The notes beneath the pieces are model-generated. The model was not told where the DNA came from. It ran no database searches and saw only the letters and a program-made list of their open reading frames with translations. Below are positions 18,160 through 26,432 of a DNA stretch of 64,000 nt, one piece after another. The stretch spans positions 1 through 64,000 of the forward strand of contig NZ_NESJ01000018.1 in assembly GCF_003063645.1 (NCBI RefSeq), given 5' to 3'. Position 1 is the first letter of the stretch, and every line of letters starts with the position of its first letter. A program made the position numbers and the translations under genes. The stretch is from Limnohabitans sp. 2KL-51 (lineage in GTDB: Bacteria > Pseudomonadota > Gammaproteobacteria > Burkholderiales > Burkholderiaceae_C).

Positions 18160-19347
18160 ATGAACAAGATTGCACGCCAGGCCCCGTTGACATCGGCCTC
18201 TGTTTTTCAAAAACACACCGTGTTTCAGCGGATGATGCGCTTGATCGAAGGTTTTGACGGGCCTTTGGCTTTCGCTGTTTTTTTTCTGGCCTGTCTGGGC
18301 ATGTTGGTCATGTATTCATCCGGTTATGACCACGGCACGCGCTTTCTTGACCACGGCCGCAACATGTTGATTGCGGGCGCCATCATGTTTGTGGTGGCGC
18401 AGATCCCGCCTTCCAAACTCATGGCTTGGGCGATTCCGGTGTACACCGTGGGTGTGATTTTGCTGGTGGCGGTGGCCCTTTTTGGTATTACCAAAAAAGG
18501 GTCCACGCGCTGGCTCAATTTGGGGGTGGTGATTCAGCCCAGCGAGATCCTCAAGATTGCCTTGCCTCTGATGTTGGCCGCTTGGTTCCAAAAACGCGAG
18601 GGGCAGCTGCGGCCCTTCGATTTTGTGGTGGCGCTGCTGATTTTGGGCATTCCTGTGGGCTTGATCATGAAGCAGCCCGACCTGGGCACCTCTTTGCTGG
18701 TGCTGGCGGCGGGCTTGGCTGTGATTTTCTTTGCCGGGATCAAGTGGCGGTGGATTTTGCCGCCCGTTGGTTTGGGGTTGGTGGGCATCGTGGCGCTGGT
18801 GATCATGGAGCCCAGCCTGTGCCAGCCTGATGTGGATTGGCATGTGCTGCGCGAGTACCAACGCCAAAGGGTGTGCACCTTGCTGGACCCTGGCCGTGAC
18901 CCGCTGGGCAAGGGTTTTCACATCATCCAGGGCATGATCGCCATTGGATCGGGCGGTTTTTGGGGCAAGGGATTCATGCAGGGCACACAAACCCACTTGG
19001 AGTTCATTCCAGAGCGCACCACCGACTTTATTTTTGCGGCCTTGGGTGAAGAGTTCGGCCTGCTCGGGGGCTTGCTTTTGCTGGCCAGTTTGTTCTTCCT
19101 GATTTACCGGGCCTTGGTCATTGCCATGCAGGCGCCCACCTTGTTCAGCCGTTTGTTGGCGGGCAGCATGGCCATGATTTTTTTCACCTATGCCTTTGTC
19201 AATGTTGGTATGGTCAGCGGTATCTTGCCGGTGGTAGGTGTGCCCTTGCCGTTCATCAGTTACGGCGGCACGGCCATGGTGACCTTGGGGCTGGCTTTAG
19301 GAATTTTGATGTCGATTGCGAAATCCAAACAACTGGTGCAAACATGA
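18160..19347 (+). CDS. rodA: Peptidoglycan glycosyltransferase RodA (SEDS family)
   Basis: A 395-residue polytopic inner-membrane protein, about ten transmembrane segments, that polymerises glycan strands for lateral wall growth with PBP2. Diagnostic blocks: G-S-T-R-W-L-N-L-G, Q-P-S-E-I-L-K, K-Q-P-D-L-G-T, Y-Q-R-Q-R-V, D-P-L-G-K-G-F-H-I-I-Q-G and the C-terminal P-L-P-F-I-S-Y-G-G-T. Unusually it is 6 bp from gpsA, not next to mrdA. RodA rather than FtsW is favoured by the I-A-I-G-S-G-G-F-W-G-K-G region. Confidence 0.93.
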   Translation: MNKIARQAPLTSASVFQKHTVFQRMMRLIEGFDGPLAFAVFFLACLGMLVMYSSGYDHGTRFLDHGRNMLIAGAIMFVVAQIPPSKLMAWAIPVYTVGVILLVAVALFGITKKGSTRWLNLGVVIQPSEILKIALPLMLAAWFQKREGQLRPFDFVVALLILGIPVGLIMKQPDLGTSLLVLAAGLAVIFFAGIKWRWILPPVGLGLVGIVALVIMEPSLCQPDVDWHVLREYQRQRVCTLLDPGRDPLGKGFHIIQGMIAIGSGGFWGKGFMQGTQTHLEFIPERTTDFIFAALGEEFGLLGGLLLLASLFFLIYRALVIAMQAPTLFSRLLAGSMAMIFFTYAFVNVGMVSGILPVVGVPLPFISYGGTAMVTLGLALGILMSIAKSKQLVQT

Positions 19348-20231
19348 CAAATCTCACGCAGGTCGCTGTGGTAGGCGCGGGCAACATGGGCGGTGGCATG
19401 CTGGCCCGTTTGCTGGGTCTGGGCTGGTCGGTGGCGGTGCGTGACATCGACCCACGGGTTCAGTCGCAGGCGGTGGCCTTGGGGGCGGTCGCTTGTGGGT
19501 CTGCCATGGAGGCCGCCCGCATGCTGGCGCCCGATGGCGTTTTGATGGTGGTTGTGGTGGATGCTGCGCAAACTGAGGCGGTGCTTTGGGGCGAGGGGGG
19601 CGCTGGCCCGGTGCTGAAACCGGGTCAGTCGGTGATGCTGTGTCCAACCTTGGGACCTGCCACGGTGCAAAGCCAGGCTGAGCGTTTGGCACCCATGGGC
19701 ATTGACTTCATCGATGCCCCCATGTCCGGGGGGCCTGTGCGGGCCCAAGAGGGCACCATGAGTTTGATGGTGGCTTGTTCCGATGCGGTGTGGCAGCGCA
19801 GCCAGAAGCTGTTGACCGCCTTGAGCCAGCAAGTTTTTCGCGTGGGAACCCGCGCAGGAGACGGCGCCCGCACCAAGCTGGTCAACAATTTGCTGGCCGC
19901 GGTGAATCTGGCGGGCGCTGCCGAAGCCATGGCCCTGGCCGAGCGTCTGGGGCTGGACCCTGCCGCCACGCTGTCGGTCATTGAAGCGTCCAGTGGTCAA
20001 AGCTGGATTGGCTCGGACCGGATGCGACGGGCTTTGGCAGGGGATTTCGAGCCCCGTGCCCACGTCACTTTGTTGGCCAAAGACACGGGCTTGGCGGTGC
20101 AGGCCGCTGACGATGTGGCCTTTGATCCCCCTTTGGGTCGTTTGGCGCGGGACTTGTTTGCACAAGCCCTGGGGCGGGGTTGGGCCGATCTGGACGATGC
20201 GGCCTTGCTCAAACTCATGCGCCAGCGCTGA
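19344..20231 (+). CDS. NAD-dependent beta-hydroxyacid dehydrogenase (HIBADH/GarR family)
   Basis: A 295-residue oxidoreductase. Rossmann loop G-A-G-N-M-G-G (11-17), substrate-site D-A-P-M-S-G-G near 128-134 and the catalytic lysine in T-K-L-V-N-N-L near residue 178 are all present. The family oxidises 3-hydroxyisobutyrate, tartronate semialdehyde-type or similar acids; the specific substrate cannot be set. The ATG overlaps the rodA stop by 4 bp, so translation is probably coupled although the functions appear unrelated. Confidence 0.9.
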   Translation: MTNLTQVAVVGAGNMGGGMLARLLGLGWSVAVRDIDPRVQSQAVALGAVACGSAMEAARMLAPDGVLMVVVVDAAQTEAVLWGEGGAGPVLKPGQSVMLCPTLGPATVQSQAERLAPMGIDFIDAPMSGGPVRAQEGTMSLMVACSDAVWQRSQKLLTALSQQVFRVGTRAGDGARTKLVNNLLAAVNLAGAAEAMALAERLGLDPAATLSVIEASSGQSWIGSDRMRRALAGDFEPRAHVTLLAKDTGLAVQAADDVAFDPPLGRLARDLFAQALGRGWADLDDAALLKLMRQR

Positions 20232-20297
20232 AGCAGCGGCTTGCCGGGGACATCGGGTGCTGTCCGGCGTGGGCAAGGGTCTTGATCCGTGCCTACA

Positions 20298-21767
20298 ATG
20301 GCTTCCATGATTTCACGCGAACCCACCATTGAACGCTTGGCCACGGCCAAGTCCCTGTTGCTTGACCCGTTTGGTCTCGACGAATCCCATCTGACTCAAG
20401 CCCTGAACGCCATCAAGGCGCATGCGGTGGACGACGCTGATCTGTACTTTCAGTACACGCGATCTGAAGGCTGGAGCCTGGAAGAGGGCATCGTCAAGAC
20501 CGGCAGCTTCAGCATCGACCAAGGTGTGGGCGTGCGGGCTGTCTCGGGCGAGAAAACCGCTTTCGCGTACTCGGACGACATTTCCGAAGCCTCCTTGATG
20601 GACGCGGCCATGACGGTGCGCTCCATTGCGTCTGCCGCGCAAAACAAGCGCATCAAGGTGCCAGCACGCAAGATTTCAGCCAGCCGTTCGCTCTACCCCG
20701 CGCTGGACCCGATGTCCACGCTGGACAGTACGGCCAAAGTGAACTTGTTGGGCCATGTGGAAAAAATCGCCCGTGCCAAAGACCCCCGTGTGGTGCAGGT
20801 CATGGCAGGGCTGGCCACCGAATACGACGTGGTCATGGTGGCCCGCGCCGATGGCACGCTGGCGGCCGATGTGCGGCCTTTGATTCGTTTGTCCGTGACG
20901 GTGATCGCCGAGCAAAATGGCCGCCGGGAAGTGGGCAGTGCCGGCGGCGGTGGCCGCTTTGGCCTGGCCTATTTTGACGACAACATGGTTGAAAGCTATG
21001 TACAAGAAGCCGTGTCGGCGGCGCTCATCAACCTCGAAGCCCGCCCCGCGCCCGCAGGCGAGATGACCGTGGTGTTGGGCAATGGCTGGCCCGGCGTGTT
21101 GCTGCACGAAGCCGTGGGCCACGGGCTGGAGGGCGACTTCAACCGCAAGGGCTCGAGCGCTTTCAGCGGCCGCATTGGTGAGCGCGTAGCGGCCAAGGGC
21201 GTCACCGTGCTGGATGACGGCACCATGGCCGACCGCCGTGGCTCGCTGAATGTGGACGACGAAGGCCACGCCAGCCAAAAGAACGTGCTGATTGAAGACG
21301 GCATTTTGCGTGGCTACATCCAGGACTCGATGAACGCGCGCCTGATGGGCGTCAAGCCCACGGGCAATGGCCGCCGCGAAAGCTACGCCCATGTGCCCAT
21401 GCCGCGCATGACCAACACTTACATGCTGAGCGGCGACAAGAGCGCCGAAGAAATCGTGGCCAGCATCAAAAAAGGCCTGTACGCCACCAACTTTGCGGGT
21501 GGCCAAGTGGACATCACCAGCGGCAAGTTTGTGTTCTCGGCCAGCCAAGCTTATTGGGTGGAAAACGGCAAGATCCAATATCCGGTCAAAGGTGCGACCT
21601 TGATTGGTAGCGGGCCTGAGTCGCTCAAAAAGATCAGCATGATCGGCAACGACATGAAGCTCGACTCGGGCGTGGGCACCTGCGGCAAAGAAGGCCAGAG
21701 CGTGCCGGTGGGTGTGGGTCAGCCGACTTTGCGCATTGAAGGCCTGACCGTCGGAGGCACGGCCTGA
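20298..21767 (+). CDS. tldD: Metalloprotease subunit TldD
   Basis: About 489 residues of the TldD/PmbA family, which with PmbA (TldE) forms a zinc protease degrading unfolded peptides and maturing some modified peptides. The zinc motif H-E-A-V-G-H lies near residue 268; G-L-Y-A-T-N-F-A-G-G-Q-V-D and the C-terminal cysteine-containing G-T-C-G-K-E-G-Q are conserved. Starts at GTG 20289, ATG 20298 or ATG 20307 are all possible. A TACAAT hexamer (20294-20299) ends 7 nt before ATG 20307, which would make that start nearly leaderless. No pmbA is in the window. Confidence 0.93.
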   Translation: MASMISREPTIERLATAKSLLLDPFGLDESHLTQALNAIKAHAVDDADLYFQYTRSEGWSLEEGIVKTGSFSIDQGVGVRAVSGEKTAFAYSDDISEASLMDAAMTVRSIASAAQNKRIKVPARKISASRSLYPALDPMSTLDSTAKVNLLGHVEKIARAKDPRVVQVMAGLATEYDVVMVARADGTLAADVRPLIRLSVTVIAEQNGRREVGSAGGGGRFGLAYFDDNMVESYVQEAVSAALINLEARPAPAGEMTVVLGNGWPGVLLHEAVGHGLEGDFNRKGSSAFSGRIGERVAAKGVTVLDDGTMADRRGSLNVDDEGHASQKNVLIEDGILRGYIQDSMNARLMGVKPTGNGRRESYAHVPMPRMTNTYMLSGDKSAEEIVASIKKGLYATNFAGGQVDITSGKFVFSASQAYWVENGKIQYPVKGATLIGSGPESLKKISMIGNDMKLDSGVGTCGKEGQSVPVGVGQPTLRIEGLTVGGTA

Positions 21768-21821
21768 AGTCCTGTCCGGGTTTGCCCTCGGGCGGGGCTG
21801 TCATGAAGCGTCATAAACCTG

Positions 21822-21830
21822 TGATACATT
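21822..21830 (+). promoter_or_regulatory. Candidate extended -10 for the aroG leader transcript
   Basis: TGATACATT reads as an extended -10 (TGn followed by TACATT). Six bases separate it from the leader-peptide ATG at 21837, so the predicted +1 coincides with the A of that ATG. No convincing -35 is seen. Confidence 0.45.
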
Positions 21831-21836
21831 GAACCC

Positions 21837-21911
21837 ATGTCTTCGCGCACCGCCTTTTACTTTTTTTATTTTGGATTCTCAGTCCCCGGCGGACGAGAGG
21901 CGAGCGCATAA
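21837..21911 (+). CDS. Phe/Tyr-rich leader peptide of aroG (attenuator)
   Basis: A 24-codon reading frame, ATG to TAA, upstream of aroG. Residues 7-14 are F-Y-F-F-Y-F-G-F, giving five Phe and two Tyr codons within eight positions (21855-21878), exactly the composition expected of a ribosome-stalling sensor for charged tRNA-Phe and tRNA-Tyr. The stop lies 22 bp before the terminator stem. There is no Shine-Dalgarno sequence before the ATG, and a -10-like element ends 6 nt upstream, so leaderless initiation is plausible. The architecture parallels pheA/trpE leaders; assignment is by composition and the downstream hairpins, not by homology. Confidence 0.8.
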   Translation: MSSRTAFYFFYFGFSVPGGREASA

Positions 21912-21960
21912 GCACCCGAATATCTCGATACATACCGCCGGAGCCCCAAAGCCCGGCGGT
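21850..21960 (+). promoter_or_regulatory. Transcription attenuator of aroG (competing hairpins)
   Basis: Four complementary segments can be read. Segment 1 is CCGCC at 21850-21854, segment 2 CCGGCGG at 21886-21892, segment 3 CCGCCGG at 21935-21941 and segment 4 CCGGCGG at 21953-21959. Pairing 1:2 would form a pause hairpin and 3:4 the terminator. Pairing 2:3 forms the antiterminator, extended by CGAG (21894-21897) with CTCG (21924-21927). A ribosome stalled on the Phe/Tyr codons leaves segment 2 free (antitermination); one reaching the stop at 21909 covers it (termination). Confidence 0.78.
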
Positions 21961-21967
21961 TTTTTTT
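21934..21967 (+). terminator. Intrinsic terminator of the aroG attenuator
   Basis: The stem ACCGCCGG (21934-21941) with CCGGCGGT (21953-21960), 8 bp, is followed immediately by an eight-T tract (21960-21967). It sits between the leader peptide and the aroG ribosome-binding site (TGAGGAG), so termination here would prevent aroG transcription. Confidence 0.85.
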
Positions 21968-21995
21968 CACCTTTTTTCAATTTGAGGAGTCCACG

Positions 21996-23117
21996 ATGAA
22001 CGCCAAAACCACTGCCCCTGAGAGCTGGTATCCGAATGCCGCCGACCGTACAGGCCAGACCGACGACGAACGCATCAAGGACATCACCGTGCTCCCACCG
22101 CCAGAACATTTGATCCGATTCTTTCCGATTGCCGGCACGGCAACGGAAACCCTGATCTCCCAAACCCGCAAAGCCATTCAAAAAATCGTGCACGGCAATG
22201 ACGACCGACTGCTCGTCATCATCGGCCCTTGTTCGATCCACGACCCGGCCGCGGCGCTGGATTACGCCCGCCGCTTGAAGCCTTTGCGAGAAAAATACGC
22301 TGACACACTGGAAATCGTGATGCGTGTGTACTTCGAAAAGCCCCGCACCACCGTGGGCTGGAAGGGCCTGATCAACGATCCTTACCTGGACGAGAGCTAC
22401 CGCATCGACGAAGGTCTGCGCATCGCACGCCAGCTGCTGATCGAGATCAACCGCCAGGGCGTGCCCGCCGGCAGCGAGTTCCTGGACGTGATCTCGCCCC
22501 AATACATTGGCGACCTCATCAGCTGGGGCGCCATCGGTGCGCGAACGACCGAAAGTCAAGTGCACCGCGAGCTGGCCTCTGGCTTGTCGGCACCCATCGG
22601 CTTCAAAAACGGCACCGACGGCAACATCAAGATCGCGACCGATGCGATTCAGGCTGCGGCCCGTGGCCACCACTTTTTGTCGGTGCACAAGAACGGCCAG
22701 GTCGCCATCGTGCAAACCCAGGGCAACCAGGACTGCCACGTGATTTTACGAGGTGGCAAAGCGCCCAACTACGACGCCGAAAGCGTGACCTCCGCCTGCA
22801 AGGAACTCGAAGCCGCCAAGCTGCCCGCCACCTTGATGGTGGATTGCAGCCACGCCAACAGCAGCAAAAAGCACGAGCGCCAGATCGATGTGGCCAAAGA
22901 CATTGCCACGCAAATCAGCGGTGGCTCACGCCAGGTGTTTGGCGTCATGGTCGAGAGCCACATCGTGGACGGTGCCCAAAAGTTCACGCCCGGCCAGCAC
23001 GATGTGGCCAAGCTGACCTACGGCCAGAGCATCACCGACGCCTGCATTGGCTGGGACGACAGTGTGGGCGTGTTGCAGGTGCTGTCGAATGCGGTGAAGG
23101 TACGTCGCGCCCGCTAA
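21996..23117 (+). CDS. aroG: 3-deoxy-7-phosphoheptulonate synthase, class I (AroG/F/H type)
   Basis: A 373-residue first enzyme of the shikimate pathway, condensing phosphoenolpyruvate and erythrose 4-phosphate. Visible family motifs: I-G-P-C-S-I-H-D, R-V-Y-F-E-K-P-R-T-T-V-G-W-K-G, A-I-G-A-R-T-T-E-S-Q-V-H-R, G-F-K-N-G-T-D-G and the metal-binding D-C-S-H-A-N-S. A good ribosome-binding site (GAGGAG) lies about 7 nt before the ATG. The upstream Phe/Tyr attenuator predicts control by both aromatic amino acids at transcription; which effector inhibits the enzyme cannot be read from sequence. Confidence 0.96.
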   Translation: MNAKTTAPESWYPNAADRTGQTDDERIKDITVLPPPEHLIRFFPIAGTATETLISQTRKAIQKIVHGNDDRLLVIIGPCSIHDPAAALDYARRLKPLREKYADTLEIVMRVYFEKPRTTVGWKGLINDPYLDESYRIDEGLRIARQLLIEINRQGVPAGSEFLDVISPQYIGDLISWGAIGARTTESQVHRELASGLSAPIGFKNGTDGNIKIATDAIQAAARGHHFLSVHKNGQVAIVQTQGNQDCHVILRGGKAPNYDAESVTSACKELEAAKLPATLMVDCSHANSSKKHERQIDVAKDIATQISGGSRQVFGVMVESHIVDGAQKFTPGQHDVAKLTYGQSITDACIGWDDSVGVLQVLSNAVKVRRAR

Positions 23118-23140
23118 AGCATGCGAAGACCCCCTGTTTT

Positions 23141-23223
23141 GTCTTCCCGGGCAAAGACTCGGGATCCATGGTTCAGAGCTGCCCTTTGCAAAAGCCAGCT
23201 GCCCACTCTGAATCCCGGATCAA
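23141..23223. repeat. Degenerate REP-like element between convergent aroG and mpl
   Basis: TCTTCCCGGGCAAAGACT followed by CGGGATCCATGG, and near the other end GAATCCCGGAT, resemble the ATCCCGG...CCGGGATCCA repeat at 8099-8148. The arms have drifted. The position between two convergent genes fits the pattern of the other repeats here. Confidence 0.45.
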
Positions 23224-23236
23224 GCCCTGTCTGAAA

Positions 23237-24604
23237 TCATTCGGCCAAGGCTTCCAGCAGCTTGGCGTGGATGCCGCCAAACCCACCGTTGCTCATGCAC
23301 AGCAGGTGGTCGCCGGGCCTCACTTGCGCCAGCACTTGGGCGATGACCTCGTGAATGTTGGTACCTACTAGCGCTTTGAGGCCCATGGGTGCAAGCGCGG
23401 CGGCAGCGTCCCAACCCAGACCCCCTGAATGGCAAAACGCCAGATCGGCCTCTTCGAGGCTCCAAGGCAGTTGCGCTTTCATGCTGCCCAGCTTCATGGT
23501 GTTGCTGCGCGGCTCAAAAATCGCGAGGATGCGGGCATCGCCCACTTGACGGCGCAGGCCGTTGACGGTGGTGCGGATGGCGGTGGGGTGGTGGGCAAAG
23601 TCGTCATAGACGGTAACGCTCCTGACTTGGCCGCGCACTTCCATGCGGCGCTTGACGTTTTCAAAGCTGGCCAGCGCCTGTGCGGCAACGGCAGGGTTCA
23701 CCCCCACATGCTCTGCGGCTGCAATGGTCGCCAGCGCATTGAGTTGGTTGTGCACGCCGCCAATGACCCATTTCACTTCGGCTACGGGCTTTTCGGCCTG
23801 CAAGACCTTGAAATGCGAGGGCTCGCCTTCGGCCACAAAATCACACACCGTCGAGCCAAAGGTGCGCACTTCGCTCCAGCAGCCCTGGCCCAACACGCGG
23901 GTCAGGCTTTCTTCCAGGCCATTGACGACCACCCGACCAGACCCGGGCACGGTACGAACCAGGTGGTGGAACTGGCGCTCGATGGCGGCCAGGTCGTCAA
24001 AGATGTCGGCGTGGTCAAACTCCAGGTTGTTCAGGATGGCGGTGCGCGGGCGGTAGTGCACGAATTTGCTGCGCTTGTCGAAGAAGGCGGTGTCGTACTC
24101 GTCGGCTTCGATCACAAAATACTTTCCAGCACCCAAGCGCGCCGAGACGCCAAAGTTGAGCGGTACGCCGCCGACCAAAAAGCCCGGTTGCAAGCCGGCT
24201 TGCTCCAGCACCCAGGCCAGCATGGAGGTGGTGGTGGTTTTGCCGTGGGTGCCCGCCACGGCCAGCACATGCTGGCCTTGCAAGACGTGATCCGACAGCC
24301 ATTGCGGGCCACTGGTGTAGGGCGCACCTGCTTCCAAAATGGCTTCCATCAACGGAAATTTGGGGCTGCCGTCGGGCAGTCGTGCGCGGCTGACCACATT
24401 CCCGATCACGTACACATCGGGTTTCAAGGCCATTTGTTCGGCGTCAAAGCCTTCGATCAGCTCGATGCCCAAAGCGCGCAATTGGTCGCTCATCGGCGGG
24501 TAAACGCCCGCGTCGCAACCGGTGACACGATGGCCAGCTTCGCGGGCCAGTGCGGCCAAGCCGCCCATGAAGGTGCCGCAGATGCCCAGAATATGTATAT
24601 GCAT
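23237..24604 (-). CDS. mpl: UDP-N-acetylmuramate:L-Ala-gamma-D-Glu-meso-DAP ligase
   Basis: A 455-residue Mur-ligase-family enzyme that recycles murein tripeptide by joining it to UDP-MurNAc. The N-terminal UDP-binding loop I-C-G-T-F-M-G-G, the ATP loop G-T-H-G-K-T-T-T-T-S (about 117-126), E-A-D-E-Y-D-T-A-F-F-D-K-R-S-K-F and D-D-F-A-H-H-P-T-A-I-R are characteristic of Mpl rather than MurC. It complements ampD at 34960 in the same recycling pathway. ATG at 24604 begins directly at the conserved N-terminal strand. Confidence 0.95.
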   Translation of the reverse strand: MHIHILGICGTFMGGLAALAREAGHRVTGCDAGVYPPMSDQLRALGIELIEGFDAEQMALKPDVYVIGNVVSRARLPDGSPKFPLMEAILEAGAPYTSGPQWLSDHVLQGQHVLAVAGTHGKTTTTSMLAWVLEQAGLQPGFLVGGVPLNFGVSARLGAGKYFVIEADEYDTAFFDKRSKFVHYRPRTAILNNLEFDHADIFDDLAAIERQFHHLVRTVPGSGRVVVNGLEESLTRVLGQGCWSEVRTFGSTVCDFVAEGEPSHFKVLQAEKPVAEVKWVIGGVHNQLNALATIAAAEHVGVNPAVAAQALASFENVKRRMEVRGQVRSVTVYDDFAHHPTAIRTTVNGLRRQVGDARILAIFEPRSNTMKLGSMKAQLPWSLEEADLAFCHSGGLGWDAAAALAPMGLKALVGTNIHEVIAQVLAQVRPGDHLLCMSNGGFGGIHAKLLEALAE

Positions 24605-24664
24605 GCCCGGATTTTAGGGGGGCATCGGCGCGGTCTCGCCTGGGTCGGGTCACAATCGGTGCCC

Positions 24665-25249
24665 ATGAACGACCTTGCCCTTGAAATTGCCGCCACCGCC
24701 GCCCGTTTGGTGGTGGAAGAAGGCCTGGCTTTTGGTCCGGCCAAGCACCGAGCCCTCAAAGAGCTGGGCCTGCCCAGCCGTACGGCCTTGCCCACCAACG
24801 ACGTGGTCGAGACCGAGGTGCGCGACTACATCGCCTTGTTTTGCGCCGACACCCAGCCCGGCGAGTTGCTGGCTTTGCGCGAATTGGCAAAGGTATGGAT
24901 GCAACGCCTGGTCGAATTTCGCCCGCACCTGGGCGGTGCGGTCTGGCAAGGTTGGGCCACCCGCCTGTGCGATGTGGATCTGGCTTTGTTTTGCGACGAC
25001 CCCAAATCGGCTGAGATCGCCTTGATCAACCAAAACCAACGCTACGAAGTGCAAACTGCGCGGGGGCTTCATGGGGACGATGTGGATGTGCTGAGTGTGC
25101 ACAGTTTTTGTGACGCGTTGAGCGAAGATGTGGGGGTGCACCTGCGCATTTACGATCTGGACGATCTGCGCGGAGCTTTGCTGCCCGACACGCAAGGCCG
25201 CTCGCCTCGGGGGGATTTGGCGGCCTTGGAGCGCCTGCTGGCGGCATGA
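24665..25249 (+). CDS. Conserved hypothetical protein
   Basis: A soluble, mixed alpha/beta protein of 194 residues with no signal peptide or membrane segment. The central block W-A-T-R-L-C-D-V-D-L-A-L-F-C-D-D-P has a D-x-D pair reminiscent of nucleotidyltransferases, but the full motif is not evident, so no function is assigned. The start ATG at 24665 is preceded by CACAAT (24651-24656), a possible -10 only 8 nt away. It is divergent from mpl (60 bp) and overlaps the next gene by 4 bp (ATGA), suggesting coupled translation with the thioredoxin-like protein. Confidence 0.8.
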   Translation: MNDLALEIAATAARLVVEEGLAFGPAKHRALKELGLPSRTALPTNDVVETEVRDYIALFCADTQPGELLALRELAKVWMQRLVEFRPHLGGAVWQGWATRLCDVDLALFCDDPKSAEIALINQNQRYEVQTARGLHGDDVDVLSVHSFCDALSEDVGVHLRIYDLDDLRGALLPDTQGRSPRGDLAALERLLAA

Positions 25250-25806
25250 AAGACAATGCCATCATGAATCAACCAATTGAAAACGGGTCCAGACGCCATC
25301 TGATTTGGGGTGCCGGTGCGGCGGCCCTTGTGGCCGGAGTCGGCGTGGCTTTGCGGCGTTTTGAGCCTCAAGAGGTGGTGGATGCGGTGAAGCACCCATT
25401 TTGGAGTCAGCAGTTCGAGGCGCCCGGGGGCGAAGCCTTGAGCATGGCTAGTTTTCAGGGTAAACCCTTGCTCCTGAACTTTTGGGCCACTTGGTGCCCA
25501 CCATGCATCGAAGAGTTGCCTCTGATTGACGCCTTCTGGCGCAAAAACACCGCGATTGGGCATCAAGTGGTGGCTCTGGCCATTGACCAGCCCAGTGCGG
25601 TGCGCAAGTTCCTCTCCAAGCAGCCATTGGGTTTCCCGGTGGGACTGGCCGGACTGGAAGGCACCCAATTGGCCAAGTCCTTGGGCAATGCGGTGGGTGG
25701 CTTGCCTTTTACCGTGTTTTTCAAGGCAGATGGCAGCATTTGGCGACAAAAGATGGGTCAACTCACGTCTGACGATCTGATGCAGTGGCGCGGCGCTGTC
25801 TCCTGA
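25246..25806 (+). CDS. TlpA/ResA-like membrane-anchored thioredoxin
   Basis: A 186-residue thiol-disulfide oxidoreductase. A hydrophobic N-terminal segment (about 18-36) should anchor it with the catalytic domain in the periplasm. The active site W83-C84-P-P-C87 follows the beta strand L-L-L-N-F-W-A-T, and the cis-proline is in G-G-L-P-F-T. Likely role: reduction of apocytochrome c or other periplasmic thiols. The ATG at 25246 overlaps the upstream stop; another ATG at 25264 is possible. Confidence 0.9.
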   Translation: MKDNAIMNQPIENGSRRHLIWGAGAAALVAGVGVALRRFEPQEVVDAVKHPFWSQQFEAPGGEALSMASFQGKPLLLNFWATWCPPCIEELPLIDAFWRKNTAIGHQVVALAIDQPSAVRKFLSKQPLGFPVGLAGLEGTQLAKSLGNAVGGLPFTVFFKADGSIWRQKMGQLTSDDLMQWRGAVS

Positions 25807-25964
25807 AACAACCCACATTCCATGCCGAGGGAGGGTGCGCCCTCATGCCGCAGAGTCGTCTGGGTGGCACGTTCATGTTCGGACGAGAAAAGATAAATTC
25901 AAGGTTTTTGCTGAAATTTGGTGTAAATTCACCCCATTACAAGTGCTCAAGCAATGGAGGATCT

Positions 25965-26417
25965 ATGGATTTGCGCAAACTCAAAACACTGATTGATTTG
26001 GTTTCTGACTCGAACGTGTCAGAGCTGGAAATCACCGAAGCTGAAGGTAAAGTTCGCATTGTCAAGAGCATGGGCGTTGCCCAATCGGTGGTGATGCAAC
26101 AAGCCGCACACGTGGCCGCAGCCCCTGTGGCGGCTGCACCCGTGGCCGCGGTTGAGGCCGCCCCTGTGGTTGCTGCGCCGACGGGTCACGCCGTGAAGTC
26201 GCCCATGGTGGGCACGTTCTACCGCTCGTCCAGCCCCGGCTCGGCCCCTTTTATCCAGATCGGCTCAGTGGTCAAGGAAGGGGACACCCTGTGCATCATC
26301 GAAGCGATGAAGATCCTCAACGAGATCGAATCCGACAAGTCCGGCACCATCACGCAGATCTTGTGTGAAAACGGCCAGGCCGTGGAATACGGTCAGCCAC
26401 TGTTCATCGTCGAATAA
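25965..26417 (+). CDS. accB: Biotin carboxyl carrier protein of acetyl-CoA carboxylase
   Basis: A 150-residue carrier. The N-terminal helix [11 protein letters not shown] is followed by an Ala/Pro/Val-rich flexible linker (about 48-70) and the biotinyl domain; the biotin-attached lysine is K116 in E-A-M-K-I-L-N-E. The ATG at 25965 is preceded by GGAGG at an ideal distance; longer in-frame starts are rejected. It is followed 15 bp later by accC, the usual operon. Confidence 0.97.
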   Translation: MDLRKLKTLIDLVSDSNVSELEITEAEGKVRIVKSMGVAQSVVMQQAAHVAAAPVAAAPVAAVEAAPVVAAPTGHAVKSPMVGTFYRSSSPGSAPFIQIGSVVKEGDTLCIIEAMKILNEIESDKSGTITQILCENGQAVEYGQPLFIVE

Positions 26418-26432
26418 AGCCACGGGGATTTC

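Noticed and set aside
25807..25964. N-terminal extension of accB to 25785 and promoter-like TAAATT motifs in the gap
   Set aside because: AccB begins at M-D-L-R-K-L-K with a perfect ribosome-binding site at 25965; no -35/-10 pair with acceptable spacing was found, so no promoter is called.
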